A DNA stretch of 64,000 nucleotides from Gracilaria domingensis (taxonomy: Eukaryota > Rhodophyta > Florideophyceae > Gracilariales > Gracilariaceae), in assembly GCA_022539475.1 (NCBI GenBank), contig VCMS01000059.1, forward strand, positions 124,001 to 188,000, in the 5' to 3' direction. Each line of letters opens with the position of its first letter. The first letter of the stretch is position 1. Positions 1-10,175 of the stretch are shown here, piece by piece. A program made the position numbers and the translations under genes. The notes beneath the pieces were generated by a model. That model did no database searches, was not told the origin of the DNA, and saw only the letters and a list, made by a program, of their open reading frames with translations.

Positions 1-724
1 GCTTGGTGAACACATCGGAGGGAAGATCTCGTAGAACGCATGCTTTTATACCCACGGTTCGCAAAAACTGTGCAAGGGCTGAAGAAACTGTCCACGTATG
101 ATGTACAAATCGCAGAGATTGTAACTCCAGTAGTCGCGCAAGTGTGAGAAAGTAACGATTAGTATTTTGTTGCGCGGAAAGCGTATATGCAAGGTTGTGA
201 ACATCAACGATGATTTGCGAGGTCGGAAAATAGAAAGGCCGCAAGATAATCAAAAGCGGTAGGAGCGGAAGCGCTGGAGGGGTTGCCAGAATTATATGAT
301 GAATACCAAATGGAAGACATGCTACGGTGCTTAAACATGACGCCTGAGCGAAAAGCAATGAAATTGCCTTCTTAAGTAAGATGAACACATTTCTTCGCGC
401 CAGAGGAGGATATTGAGGCAAAGAATGAAACGTGAGCCGTTCATCGGTTATGGTATTTGGCGGCTCGGCGAGGAAGATTACGGCATCTTGTTCTGCAAAA
501 TGTAAGCACGCTTTAAGATGGGCGATGACGCGCGGAGAGTGATTCGCTGGTGACTGAGACACGAGCAAAATGGCGGGGGGAAGAGGATTTGCCTTGAGGC
601 GATGCTGATGGTAGTGTCGAATGAAGAGAAGAGCCAATAAGGTGAGAAGAAGTAAAACGGCGCACAGAGCTGCTAAAGTGGAAAGAATAAGGAGCAACAT
701 ACCGCCCGACAGCGGCGCATCCAT
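1..724 (-). CDS. ALG1: ALG1-like beta-1,4-mannosyltransferase (N-terminal part, cut by window edge)
   Basis: Translating the minus strand from an ATG at 724 gives an open frame of 241 codons that runs off position 1; an in-frame stop lies upstream, and a second ATG at 700 starts directly on the membrane helix. The N-terminus is a strongly hydrophobic helix (about residues 9-31) followed by short basic residues. A GT-B type N-domain follows, with NHSPRVIAHLKACLHF, ATPPALPLLPL and IIVDVHNLAYT. These match in order the SPR, NPPSIP and DWHNYG blocks of ALG1, the ER enzyme that adds the first mannose to GlcNAc2-PP-dolichol in N-glycan assembly. The usual DWHN is DVHN here. The nucleotide-sugar binding half lies outside the window. 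ALG1 is favoured over other GT33/GT4 proteins by the combined motifs; no search was possible. Confidence 0.8.
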   Translation of the reverse strand, partial: MDAPLSGGMLLLILSTLAALCAVLLLLTLLALLFIRHYHQHRLKANPLPPAILLVSQSPANHSPRVIAHLKACLHFAEQDAVIFLAEPPNTITDERLTFHSLPQYPPLARRNVFILLKKAISLLFAQASCLSTVACLPFGIHHIILATPPALPLLPLLIILRPFYFPTSQIIVDVHNLAYTLSAQQNTNRYFLTLARLLELQSLRFVHHTWTVSSALAQFLRTVGIKACVLRDLPSDVFTK

Positions 725-2150
725 CTGTTCCAGGATACAGCTGGTGGCAGGAAGGGGATAGAAGGATATCTAGATAATCAACATGTGGAAGCGTTTGGCA
801 AATCTAGTGTAGTCATCAACACTGGAGAGATATGATCAGGAAGATAATTTGATTGAGAAATGATCAATTTGGTGGTGCTGGTAACGCAAATATTTCAGGG
901 CGACAACATTTAATAATACTTTTATCAGATAATCTGATTAAGATGAATACTGAATATCGCCCGAGTGACAGTTCGATTGACAGTTACGTCATCTGGTGGT
1001 CAAAAGTACAAATCAGCGTGCTCAAGGAGTCGCGAGCCGCGGCAGTGAGCAGCGACGAACAGCTTTCCGTCAAAACGAAACGGAAGGAAACGACATTAGC
1101 ACCGGTATCTAGCAGTAAAGGAGGAGCTTGCACCCTGCTACTTTCCTCCGAGAAAGCACATGTGGTGCTCCAAAGTTGGTTACCGAATTGATGGCATACC
1201 GGGAATGCGGTTCCGAGGGACATTCCTTCTAGAACAAGAACCGCTGCGAGGTTAAGGGCTGCAGCGACAAGCATACTGCCAGACAAGATACTTAGCTTAC
1301 GCTGTGCGCTTGTCTGTTGTGCTGTCCCCGTCACCCTGAGACTGATACCGATACGATACCAAGCGCAATCATACTCGCATCACGACCCTGGGATGTTGTG
1401 CGCGTTGAAGGGTTAGATTATTAGTGTAACTCACCTTGTTAGCCGCGCGGCAGCACAAAGTCGGTTCAACACCACAGTGGGCACCTCCTGACGAAAGGGC
1501 GTTGCAACGGTATGCGTCAGCGGGGAGCATTCAACGAACAGAACACGCTGACTTCAGCAGCGCGGCACAAGGACAGGAAGCTGCCAACGTTGCAAATATT
1601 GCGAATGCACCACTCACGTCTCGCGTCGACAAATCACGCGCGGCTTTACACAATTTGCGCGACGTTTCAGCTGCACTCTTCCAGCCACGCGTGCTGACGC
1701 CTGCAGCGTGCCACCGCCAATCGACCAATTCACTGCCAGCGCTGCATCCGGCGCCGAACACCCGGGCAACCGCACCGCCTGACTTACGCCGCCGGTCTCT
1801 TCGTCGAGCTCTCCCCCCTCTCGCTCGTTCTCTCGCAGAGTCCCCCCCCGTCTGCCTTGTCCTCCCCATATCGTTCTCCGCTGTCGCCGTTGTGGCCCGT
1901 CCTACTTTCACCTTCTCCGCTTCCTCTTGCACTGTCTCTCAATTCCAACAACATCCACCCCAACCACTCGCTTACTTATTCCATCACAGCATTCCGCCCT
2001 TGACGTCTGTGTGGCTTAGACCACTCAGCCTGTCTTTCCCCGCGTCTGTCGTGCAACCTGCGCTGATCCACGTACGCTCTCACCGATCGCTTTTAACTCT
2101 GCTTCCAACCCGCATCCGTCAAACCCCGTCAAACCTCTGGAATCCTCAGC
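725..2150. other. Intergenic region with pyrimidine-rich leader of the downstream gene
   Basis: This stretch separates the divergent ALG1-like and bZIP-like genes. From about 1790 to 2150 the plus strand is strongly C/T-rich, as expected of a transcribed leader. Open frames at 853-1191 (+), 984-1334 (-) and 1436-2164 (+) have no recognisable domain; the minus one contains a short hydrophobic stretch (near LVAAALNLAAVLVLEG) and could be an exon of a small membrane protein, but nothing decides this. Confidence 0.5.
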
Positions 2151-3698
2151 ATGGACGCCATTGACGCCGATATCGCCTGGGAGGAGTGTATTCCCGACCT
2201 TCCTCTTGACACGAACAATCTTCCCCCCCTTAACGCTCTTTCCACCGACTCCCCCCACAACCTCGACCTGCTCGACCTTCTCAGCTTTGAAACCGACAAG
2301 ACTCCTGACCCCATTGCCGCACCTGGAAGACTCCCTTCCGTCGAATCACTCTCCACTACAACCGCCCCACTTAATTTCACCCCCGAATCTTTCCCTCAAC
2401 CTCAAGAAACACTCTCACAATGCACAGAACACTCAACCATTTCCCCAAGTGTAACACCACTACCTCATATGGTCCACCTTGCGTCGGACCAATCCACCGT
2501 CGGTTCCCGCATCTCATCCCCATCACATACCACATCTGAGGAAATCCCGTCACCACAACAGTCAGCCCCAGCTTCTCCGCAACCCACGAAGCGCCTCAGC
2601 TCTAACAAACAGAAGCACCGTCGACAGAAACGCTCGACAAGAAAGAAGGAAACCGATTCCAATACAAATGACTCTCTTGTTTTGGAGCTCACCACACGTC
2701 TTGCCTCTGCTGGCGCCGAGACTGCTGCTCTTCGCAAGCGAGTCGCCTCTCTCACTCAGGAGAATCGTTCTCTTCGTGCCGCACTTGACCACGCTAACGC
2801 ACGCTTGGTGGCAGTTGCTCAAGCTGCTGCTGCTGCTCCCCCTACTACCGCACAGCAGCCTGTTGTCCTAGGTCTTGCACAAATGTCTCAGGAGGTTGCT
2901 GGGCGTATCACGGGCGCCCTTACCATAAATGATGTCGAGGAGGCGCCGAGAAAGAAGAGAAAGAGGGTCACTGGAGCAGCTACTACAATGGCGTGTGTCA
3001 TGTTTATGTGGGGTGCGTTTGTTGGTACGCCTGGATTGCTGAAAGCCGCCACGAAGGTATTTGGCGGCGAAGATTCGAATCTCCCTGCTGTATGGAAGGG
3101 TAGCCGAGATCCTGCGTCATCTGTTCCTGCCGTACCAGCCGTACCAGCTTCCCGTATGCAAGGAAGCTGGCAGCCAAATTGCATGACCGTTCTACAGGAA
3201 TTACCGAGTAAGAGTTCTGATCGTGAAGAGGAACCTATGGACATTGACTCGACTGTCGTCAAGCAGGAAAGTCTTGTTATCGATGAGAAGGTCGAAGAGA
3301 ACAAGAAAGTCTCAGCTGAGAATATGTTTGTCGATATGCGTGATGAAGATGCTGCAAAGGTAGTCGCCTTGGCAGACATTCGCGATCACAGTCAACCCCA
3401 GTACTCTTACGTGCTTTGCCGGGATGCAAAGGCTGCGATAGATAACATCAGAGCGTGTTCTGAAAGCAAGAAGAACGGCGAGCCTTGCGGTCCCCCTCAC
3501 ACGATTTCACTGATCTTACCGGCTTCTACTGCAGGAATGGATGACGAAAATGCAACGGATAGCCTTCCCGCTCTTGCTGAAGTCCAGTGCAATATCATGT
3601 CAATTGCTAGAATACCAGTTGATTCCGTGAATGACAGAAATTCATACGGAAGAGTGATTGCTACTGTGCCCCAAAGCGGGACTGTCATTCGTGGCTGA
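2151..3698 (+). CDS. bZIP-like transcription factor with a possible membrane anchor
   Basis: 515 aa from the ATG after the pyrimidine-rich leader. Residues 1-140 are acidic and Ser/Pro-rich, as in an activation domain. Residues 147-166 are very basic (NKQKHRRQKRSTRKK) and residues 176-222 form a leucine-rich coiled coil ending in TQENRSLRAALDHANARL. The Asn-x7-Lys spacing of a bZIP basic region is met, but the gap from it to the first leucine heptad is longer than usual, so the domain is atypical. A KKRKR cluster (268-272) precedes a hydrophobic stretch of about 20 residues (ATTMACVMFMWGAFVGTPGLL) and a C-terminal tail of about 215 residues. That layout is the one of ATF6/CREB3 and plant bZIP17/28, which are released from the ER by proteolysis. 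The membrane role is inference; no site-1 protease motif was identified. Confidence 0.6.
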   Translation: MDAIDADIAWEECIPDLPLDTNNLPPLNALSTDSPHNLDLLDLLSFETDKTPDPIAAPGRLPSVESLSTTTAPLNFTPESFPQPQETLSQCTEHSTISPSVTPLPHMVHLASDQSTVGSRISSPSHTTSEEIPSPQQSAPASPQPTKRLSSNKQKHRRQKRSTRKKETDSNTNDSLVLELTTRLASAGAETAALRKRVASLTQENRSLRAALDHANARLVAVAQAAAAAPPTTAQQPVVLGLAQMSQEVAGRITGALTINDVEEAPRKKRKRVTGAATTMACVMFMWGAFVGTPGLLKAATKVFGGEDSNLPAVWKGSRDPASSVPAVPAVPASRMQGSWQPNCMTVLQELPSKSSDREEEPMDIDSTVVKQESLVIDEKVEENKKVSAENMFVDMRDEDAAKVVALADIRDHSQPQYSYVLCRDAKAAIDNIRACSESKKNGEPCGPPHTISLILPASTAGMDDENATDSLPALAEVQCNIMSIARIPVDSVNDRNSYGRVIATVPQSGTVIRG

Positions 3699-4768
3699 AC
3701 GTGACATGATCAGGATGTGCGAAAGTCGTTAAGAGAGAGAACGATAATTCACAGCACCATGCTCTTTCGATAGAGGTGGCATCTCCTTGCAATTGAGATT
3801 GACAACACTTGATTGCGGAGCGAGGATATTCTGGAATAGGGGCTCAGTTGGTCTGCACAGATCCCCAAGCTACATATGCATGTAAGCATAGGGATGAGAC
3901 ACATGTCTCACCAAAGAAACAGTAAAGTACAGATACTTTTCAATGGTGGTTCATGAACGAAGGGCATGTTGTATGTCATTTGACGAGAATAACAAACAGG
4001 ATACAGGGGATGATAGTACCTATAGACGGGTCGCGGGACAACGTAAATCAAATACAAGATTGTTTGGTCAAAAGGCAGGCTCATGTACATGTATTTCACA
4101 CGGCAGTACGTCACTCTTGCCCATTCCGTCTTCCTTTGGCCAGAACATCCACCGACAGTAGGTCATTTGTGTTTACACGGTACTGCTCTCTGAGAGCATT
4201 GATGAACGCCATACGCTCAATTATTGCATTGGTGAAAGCCATAACTTAATTGACTGGTATGGACTACTCACATCTCTCCGGTCAACAGCACTGACCACTG
4301 GTCAGCGAGTCAACTGCCTTGAAGTTCAGCTACACGTACGAAATAAAAATGTGGAGGGATATCTACATAACACATTGTGTGGGAACGAAATGAGTGCTGA
4401 TTATGATAGCTTCCGCGGGCGAAGGCAGAAGCGCGTCCACGAGGACGAAGGAACGGGTCTCTCTTGATTGCTGGTCATTGCTGCCAAACACATAACCATC
4501 TTCGTCTCACTGCCGACACCATAACAAAACTCTTTTTCACATGAAAGTGAGGGTTGACATTCTGATACACTCTACACGGCGCATTGCATCTGGGATTGAG
4601 ATGTTTGGGCTTCGAGTGCTCTCAGGATTCCCGAACAAAAATGAATGTCACCCGGGAATGGGGGCGGGAGGCTTGTAGGCTCGATTCAAGAAACTCAATC
4701 AGAATGAATAAGCACATATCCCGAACCTGGGCAAAGAAATTGGCGACGATTCCCATTCATACAACAGT
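3699..4768. other. Intergenic region, convergent genes
   Basis: About 1.07 kb between the 3' ends of the bZIP-like gene and the fucosyltransferase-like gene. Open frames at 3908-4161 and 4584-4880 on both strands have no domain and overlap each other. A perfect 15-nt palindrome with a single-base centre lies at 4291-4305 (CTGACCA, C, TGGTCAG). I see no RNA gene or mobile element. Confidence 0.5.
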
Positions 4769-6445
4769 TTATCGTACGTTGTGCTTCTCCATGCGTGTCG
4801 AGTTGTGTTGTCGGTCATGTTCGATTCGTTTCTGGCTGCAGACCTGTTCTCTCTCTTTCTCGGATGCAAAGCTTTCATAGTGTTTTGTTCGTCCCGAAAT
4901 CCATTGCAAAATCTTTGCACGAAGCCTTTCCTCCCATGTCCACCCAAAATCGATACCAGAGGTACGAATGATATAACCGTCATTTCTCCATGGAGCGATA
5001 TCTGCCGGTCGTACTCGTAGACGCTGTGCTGCTTCCGAAAATGAGCTCCAGCCCGATGCCAACATTGCTCCTGTTCTCGACAACAAGATCATATCTGCAA
5101 AGGCGTACTGTACACATTCCGCATCTCGGTCATCACAGTTGCGGGGAAGGGTGACGATATGTTTGCGAGGGAACTGCTTGTACAACTCATTGAGTGCCGA
5201 CGTTGTGTCAACTGATGCGAAAAATTTTGGCACCCTACGAGTATCAACCAAATACCTTGCTCTCCCATGGGTAATGTCGTTCATTTTTGAAGTAAGCAGC
5301 AGAGAACGCCGGACAACTTTGGGCCATTCTCGTCGCATTCTCTTCATTTCAGCGATGAAGTTTTTCGGGGCGCTTCTACTTCGCCATTGATTGGTGACTG
5401 CGGCACCTTGAACAGAATACTCGCACTGATAGTCCACCCTTTCATTATCGTGTGCTAACGTTCTGGACCGAATATGAACGCCAATCATAGTGTGAAGGGC
5501 GTCTTCTCCACCTGCTGCACGTTGAGCTCTGTCGCAAAGCAACTGGACTTTTGGAGCTGGAGTGAGCGCTTGGAAAAACGCATTGATCAGAGTGCCCGGA
5601 GCATACTGGGATCTCAAAACGTAGGCGGTGCGGACATATATATGTTGGTCGCTTGAATCGGGAATCTGAGTTAGTGGTGATCGCTTTGATTTTGAATCCT
5701 TGGCCATAAAATTGAAGTATGATACGGATGATTCGTAGGTTTGATTAGCTGCAGTTGTGGACGTTAAGGGAGATGACGGATAGACGTTATGAGGGTTGAT
5801 TGGCCATGGTATGGGCGTCTGAATAAGAACAAGGTTTCGCAGGACTGTTTGATCGAAAAGGTGGTGAATTGATGCATTAAGATGAGCGTCAGCGGCCCAC
5901 ACGACGACAAGGACTCTACGTGTAAGGTACGAAAATTCCAGTGCAGAGGCGAGCGCACGAAGTCGATTGCCAAGTCCGTTTTGAACGTCGACAACAAGGA
6001 GCTTGGGCATGGCTTCGAAAGAAGGGATGGTATCTGAATTCATGGAGAGACGAATGAGCAGCTGGCGACGGCCTTCCGCTCCCAATCGAGATACGAAAAC
6101 TGGGGGGATTCGACAAGCAGTAACAAGGGAGTGAAAGTTGGCAATGTCATCAACGTACGAAGAATTGGGGAAGTTGAGTATTTGTCGATGGTGCGATCGG
6201 AACTGGGAGATTGCGAGGTCGACCTCTTGTGCTGATTGACGATCAGAGGCTTCCAAATTGGTCTGAAAGCCGAGCATTCGATTGCTGAGCGCCGTCCAGA
6301 GAAGAAACGAAAGAACGGTGATAAGTATGGCGTGCAAAAGCTGTCGTCTGAGAAGCGCATGCGGCGAAGGCGCTCCCTTGGTAGCGACCGCGCGCGCAAT
6401 ATGGAAGGCCCTACGGCGCAGCCGTCTGATTGCGGCCGCCGACAT
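4769..6445 (-). CDS. Type II membrane fucosyltransferase-like protein
   Basis: 558 aa, single exon. A basic N-terminus is followed by one hydrophobic helix (about 36-58), so this is a Golgi/ER type II protein. The lumenal part carries the blocks of the O-fucosyltransferase / alpha-1,6-fucosyltransferase superfamily: NGLGNRLRALASALEF at 155-170, IGVHIRSR at 321-328 (the first Arg of this block binds the phosphate of GDP-fucose in the family), and a C-terminal ADMILLSRTGAMLASGWSSF at 450-469 before EAAQRL. Substrate GDP-fucose is inferred from family membership; the acceptor is unknown and could be a glycan or a protein. It is transcribed divergently from the RING gene across a GC-rich spacer of 790 bp. 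The C-terminal 40 residues are charged and not part of the fold. Confidence 0.72.
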   Translation of the reverse strand: MSAAAIRRLRRRAFHIARAVATKGAPSPHALLRRQLLHAILITVLSFLLWTALSNRMLGFQTNLEASDRQSAQEVDLAISQFRSHHRQILNFPNSSYVDDIANFHSLVTACRIPPVFVSRLGAEGRRQLLIRLSMNSDTIPSFEAMPKLLVVDVQNGLGNRLRALASALEFSYLTRRVLVVVWAADAHLNASIHHLFDQTVLRNLVLIQTPIPWPINPHNVYPSSPLTSTTAANQTYESSVSYFNFMAKDSKSKRSPLTQIPDSSDQHIYVRTAYVLRSQYAPGTLINAFFQALTPAPKVQLLCDRAQRAAGGEDALHTMIGVHIRSRTLAHDNERVDYQCEYSVQGAAVTNQWRSRSAPKNFIAEMKRMRREWPKVVRRSLLLTSKMNDITHGRARYLVDTRRVPKFFASVDTTSALNELYKQFPRKHIVTLPRNCDDRDAECVQYAFADMILLSRTGAMLASGWSSFSEAAQRLRVRPADIAPWRNDGYIIRTSGIDFGWTWEERLRAKILQWISGRTKHYESFASEKEREQVCSQKRIEHDRQHNSTRMEKHNVR

Positions 6446-7235
6446 TGCGGAGATACAACAGCAACGGGGAAGAGTGCAAACGCGGCGCTAGTGGGAGTCG
6501 GGGCGAAGAAGGAGGGAAGAAACGAGAAGAAACAGAGTACACACTCAACACAAATACGGCACTCACAACGACATGTTGAAGAGACGGGCGCGCCCGTGAC
6601 GTCGACAATGGACAGCGGGAGATACGCGCCCACGCAAGCAAAACCGTCGGAAGAGGCCGGTGGCAACGGCCGCGCGCCAGGGGCGGAGCGCCGCGCCAGC
6701 AGCGCAGCAAACGGACCACGCCAATGGAGCGCGTGGCGCGCAGAGCCGCCCCGCGGCGCGCGGCATCAACGCGCCAACGCGCCGTGAATTGTGTGTGCGT
6801 GTGAGGGAATGAGCTCGCGCCAACAACGCACCCACTGTAAGCCCTTTACAGTACATGGTGTGCATGTGCGGCTCGCTCATTCGTCGAGCTACCTTGTGCT
6901 AATTTTTTTAGGAGCCGTTTCAAACTGCGGTGCGTGGCGCAAAATCTGCAGATGCGCCGTGTGCACGTGGCCCCGGGGCAGACGTGTTCGCGTAGCCGCG
7001 TGGGCGCGTGGCCACGCGCGTGCGTTGTGCCTGCCGTTGGGTGTGGGCGTAGGTGGCACGTGCGCGCGTGTCGTTGCCGGCCAGCGCGGCGCATCCAAAT
7101 CTCCGGCGTCTCCACCCACCACGGTGGCACGTTGCTCCGCTTCCGCTTCCGCCACTGCCGCCGCGCCGCGCCGCCACGCCCGTCGCCGCCTCGCCGCCCT
7201 GCCGCTGTCGCCTCCCGTCGCCGCCCTCTGCCCGC
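6446..7235. promoter_or_regulatory. GC-rich divergent promoter region
   Basis: The only DNA between the divergent fucosyltransferase-like and RING genes. It is very rich in GC and in CpG from about 6640 to 7235. Open frames through it on both strands are Arg/Ala-rich composition artefacts. No TATA box was identified. Confidence 0.45.
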
Positions 7236-8393
7236 ATGTCTCAGTCGCAAGACTCGCCGCGCCGCGCGCGGCCGCGACTCACCGAGCAGATCCAAATCAT
7301 CCGCGAGCTATGGCTGCTTCGAGAGAGCGCGCGCGTCCGCGCGGCTGAGCATCGCTTCGTGGCGCAGCTCGAGCGCCTGTTTGGTGCCAATGCGTATTCG
7401 TCACCGCCCCCACCGCTGGCCCACGTGACCTTCGTGCCGGTTGGGGGCGCGCGCGTTCCGACGCCGCCTGTGGCGCCGCCGCCGCCGCCGCCGCCGCCGT
7501 TGGGTAGACGCTCCTTGTGGCGGAGCAATGATGGCGGTGTGTTCGAGAGCCAGCCGCAGCCTAGGGGGGATGCTTCGCCGGCGAGGGAGCGCCGTCCCGC
7601 ATTTCCAGAGGGTATTGAAGTGCTTCGCGCGCGCCAACCGGTTACGGTATGTTCTCTTGCTCTTCTGGAGCTGCGTTTTTGCCTGTTGTGCTGAGCGTTC
7701 CATGTTGTACTTACCTGCTTTTGCTTGCACTGCGTTGCGTAGAATCTAAGCGCCCAGTTTAGAGCGCGTCTTGAGGGTAATGAAACTCACCACCATCCGT
7801 ACAGGGGTATTGTGCGGTCACGCTCGTTTGGTCAGCTCAGTCGCCAGAGAGCTGTCTCAGCGCTCCTTGAGTCTGAGTTTCGACACCAATTAGAGGCTCT
7901 CATATCCCGCGGCGGCACCAGGCCTGCCAGAACATCTCCTTTGCAATCTCAACTTGATCTTGGTCTTGACCCGTCAATGCCGCACGCATCGCACGCATCG
8001 CACGCAGAACTCGCTTCATTGGTCAAGAGCCTGCAACAAGAAGTAACCGTGCTCAAGAACGTTATGTCCGCCAGTTTTGACCTGCAGCTTGATATTCAAC
8101 GCGCAATTCGGCAGGAAGTTTGCGCTGCTATGAGCAGAGCCGGTGTCAAACAGGTTGCTGACTCTCCTTCATGCGCAGTTCAAGCTCGGACTGAGCGAGT
8201 GGCCAAGGCGGGAGTTTGTACAGTGTGTCTGGAGAAGAATGTAGATTGTGTCTTGTATGCTTGTGGTCATATGTGTACTTGTAGTTTATGCGCGAGACAG
8301 CTGCTTAGTGCCGGTCAGAAGTGTCCCATATGCAGGGCTCCGGTGAGAGACGTCGTCAGAGCCTTTATCGTCACCGAGGCGGTTGCTACTTAA
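7236..8393 (+). CDS. RING-HC E3 ubiquitin ligase, two exons
   Basis: Exon 1 is 7236-7646, the intron 7647-7742 (GTATGT to GTAG, 96 nt, phase 0) and exon 2 7743-8393, giving 353 aa. Reading straight through the donor hits a stop at 7692-7694, and joining restores one frame, so the intron is well supported. The C-terminus is a C3HC4 RING (residues 296-334; CTVC, CGHMCTCSLC, CPICRAP) followed by a conserved VVRAF tail. This RING resembles the Neuralized/LRSAM1 kind and, more closely, a plant family in which a distant RING follows segments such as RQRAVSALLESEFRHQLE (exon 2). A proline run (PPPPPPPP) and a HASHASHA repeat sit in the linkers. Role: ubiquitin transfer from an E2; substrate unknown. 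Confidence 0.8.
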
Positions 8394-8713
8394 GAGCGAC
8401 GTTGATGTGCGTGTCTTGTCTTTTGGCATCTCAGGCTGAGATGGTCTCGCTTTGCTTCATCTGCCGCCGAGACAGACAAACAATCATGTTTGCTGCGTTC
8501 CCGTTTGTGCGCCCGGTCTCTCAACGTCATTTGTTTGTAGTTCTAATAGTTTTGTATCTGTGTACAGTAATGTCATCCCTACCTGTCTGCATCTGTTCCA
8601 TTAGAATAGTAAAACGAATCCCAAGCCTACTGGCATAGAGTGGTGTCGTCTTGCCAAATGCGAATTTCACCCGCTGCCTTGTAACCTGCAACCGCTTCCA
8701 GAATACGATTGTG
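8394..8713. other. Intergenic spacer
   Basis: 320 bp between the RING gene and the TOM7-like gene, holding the 3' end of the first and the promoter of the second. No other feature seen. Confidence 0.5.
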
Positions 8714-9016
8714 ATGACTCGCCCTATCACTCCCCGAAGTGAGGACGATGACAACGATTGGTTTGAACATGATCGTCGCAACTTGCTAATGTCGCGTCAA
8801 TTGGAGCATATCTCCAGGGTGGGGTACAAGGCCTGGAAACATGCAAAGCCAATTCTTTGTAAGGCGTTCTATTATGGATTCGTTCCTTTGATTCTCCTAC
8901 TTGGACTGCGATCAGATAATGAAACCACCAAAGAATCGAAGGCTCAGAGGATAATACTTGCTGCCCTTCATAATTCCCCTTTGGATAATGCTAAAACCTC
9001 TGGGGAATATCAGTGA
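8714..9016 (+). CDS. TOM7: TOM7-like mitochondrial import subunit
   Basis: 100 aa from the ATG at 8714; the frame is open further upstream but without an ATG. An acidic N-terminus (SEDDDNDWFEHD) leads to a basic amphipathic stretch (GYKAWKHAKPILCK) and a single membrane segment, KAFYYGFVPLILLLGLRSD. The YGF-P-LG core and the basic WK-AK lead-in are the hallmark of TOM7, the small outer-membrane protein that tunes assembly of the TOM complex; plant TOM7 has HYGFIPLVIFVGMNSD at this place. The tail after the membrane segment (about 33 residues) is longer than in most homologues. The protein is short, so the call rests on one motif region, but that region is highly specific. Confidence 0.78.
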   Translation: MTRPITPRSEDDDNDWFEHDRRNLLMSRQLEHISRVGYKAWKHAKPILCKAFYYGFVPLILLLGLRSDNETTKESKAQRIILAALHNSPLDNAKTSGEYQ

Positions 9017-9146
9017 CGGTCGAAAAACAGTCTTCGGAAAACTAGGCAGGTTTTGGATGCCGTTGCTTGTAAATGATCAGCCAGAACTTTGACTCGATAG
9101 TTGCTCGTGATGTGAGAGGGTCAGTTGAGATTCAAAAACATGGGAT

Positions 9147-10175
9147 ATGCCTGGTTTCATGAAGCATAAACCACTGCGCGTCGCCGTCGAGTGGGACCAG
9201 GGATGGTTTGCGGGTGATATACACCACCTGTCGTCTAATCCGGAAGTTGAAGACTGCGTCGAATCATATATCGCAAGACATAACGAAATGCCTTCTTTCT
9301 GGATTCATTATGACGACGGAAAGAAGCACGCATACAAGTTCAACGAACAACAACAAACTGGTGTCGATGAAGACAATGACAACCTCCGCAAGAAGATCCT
9401 AGTCCCTAAAACAGTTGGCGCTGGTGCGTTTGAAATCTGGGACAGGAAACAGCACATACCGAAGGTAAATTTCAGCGGCATGACCCCCGCCGGTATCAAC
9501 GTATGCTCCTACACTGCAGAAATCATCGCTGCTACGGAAGCATTGGAGCGGGTATCCGAAGTTACCGGAAAGATTATAAGAGTCTTCTTGGACTCTCAGT
9601 CTACTGTGATTATGTTGCAAGGTAATCTACGACGTCAGCCCGCCCATGCGCAAAGATTGGCTGTTATTGTCGACAAACTAGGCGCCTCGAACGAAGTCTA
9701 TGTTAACTGGATTCCCAGTCACTGTGGAATCTTCGAGAACGAACGAGTGGACAAACTGGCAAAAAAAGGTCTTTTACTGCCAATGTCACTACAGGTGAAA
9801 GTTCCGCTAGACCTCCTAGATGCAAAGAGTCTTTTGTCTGTAAGACAAAAATCGCCTTCCTTGCTGCAGCAGTGTCCAGATTTTCTAGAGAACGAGCGGA
9901 GAGGAGAGGTACTGCTTGCTCAGTTTTATACTGAACACGTACCATTTCTGCACCCGGTTGCATCATACCTAGAAAATAAGAGATTGAGGTGCGCCTGTGG
10001 AACAAATGTCGACAAAGACTGCGAACATTTCGTCTTGAGATGTCCGCTATCAAACAGCGCTCGACGCGATCTACTCAGCGGTCAGCCACGTGAAGCGAAA
10101 TCATCCGTTCAACAACTGATTAAGCATAACCCACAAAAATTCTTGGCCTTTCTAAAGAGAGAAAGCTTTCTTTGA
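9147..10175 (+). CDS. RNase H protein of non-LTR retroelement origin with Tudor-like N-terminus
   Basis: 342 aa in one open frame. Residues 1-75 (VEWDQGWFAGDI, FWIHYDDGKKHAYKFN) look like a Tudor/chromo-barrel type domain. Residues about 95-215 are an RNase HI fold: SYTAEIIAATEALE gives the second acidic residue, VFLDSQSTV the third, and WIPSHCGIFENERVDKLAKKG the fourth. The first catalytic Asp, normally in a TDGS strand, is missing, because the N-terminal domain joins just there. A C-terminal Cys-His cluster (CACGTNV, CEHFVLRCP) is typical of retroelement RNase H ends. The 3' flank carries the tail repeat of the same element family. Either a 5'-truncated insertion captured by a host exon, or a retroelement with such a domain. 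Probably inactive as a nuclease. Confidence 0.65.
   Translation: MPGFMKHKPLRVAVEWDQGWFAGDIHHLSSNPEVEDCVESYIARHNEMPSFWIHYDDGKKHAYKFNEQQQTGVDEDNDNLRKKILVPKTVGAGAFEIWDRKQHIPKVNFSGMTPAGINVCSYTAEIIAATEALERVSEVTGKIIRVFLDSQSTVIMLQGNLRRQPAHAQRLAVIVDKLGASNEVYVNWIPSHCGIFENERVDKLAKKGLLLPMSLQVKVPLDLLDAKSLLSVRQKSPSLLQQCPDFLENERRGEVLLAQFYTEHVPFLHPVASYLENKRLRCACGTNVDKDCEHFVLRCPLSNSARRDLLSGQPREAKSSVQQLIKHNPQKFLAFLKRESFL

Noticed and set aside
1436-2164. 242-codon frame overlapping the start of the bZIP-like gene
   Set aside because: It lies in the pyrimidine-rich leader and has no domain; the bZIP-like start at 2151 explains the region better.
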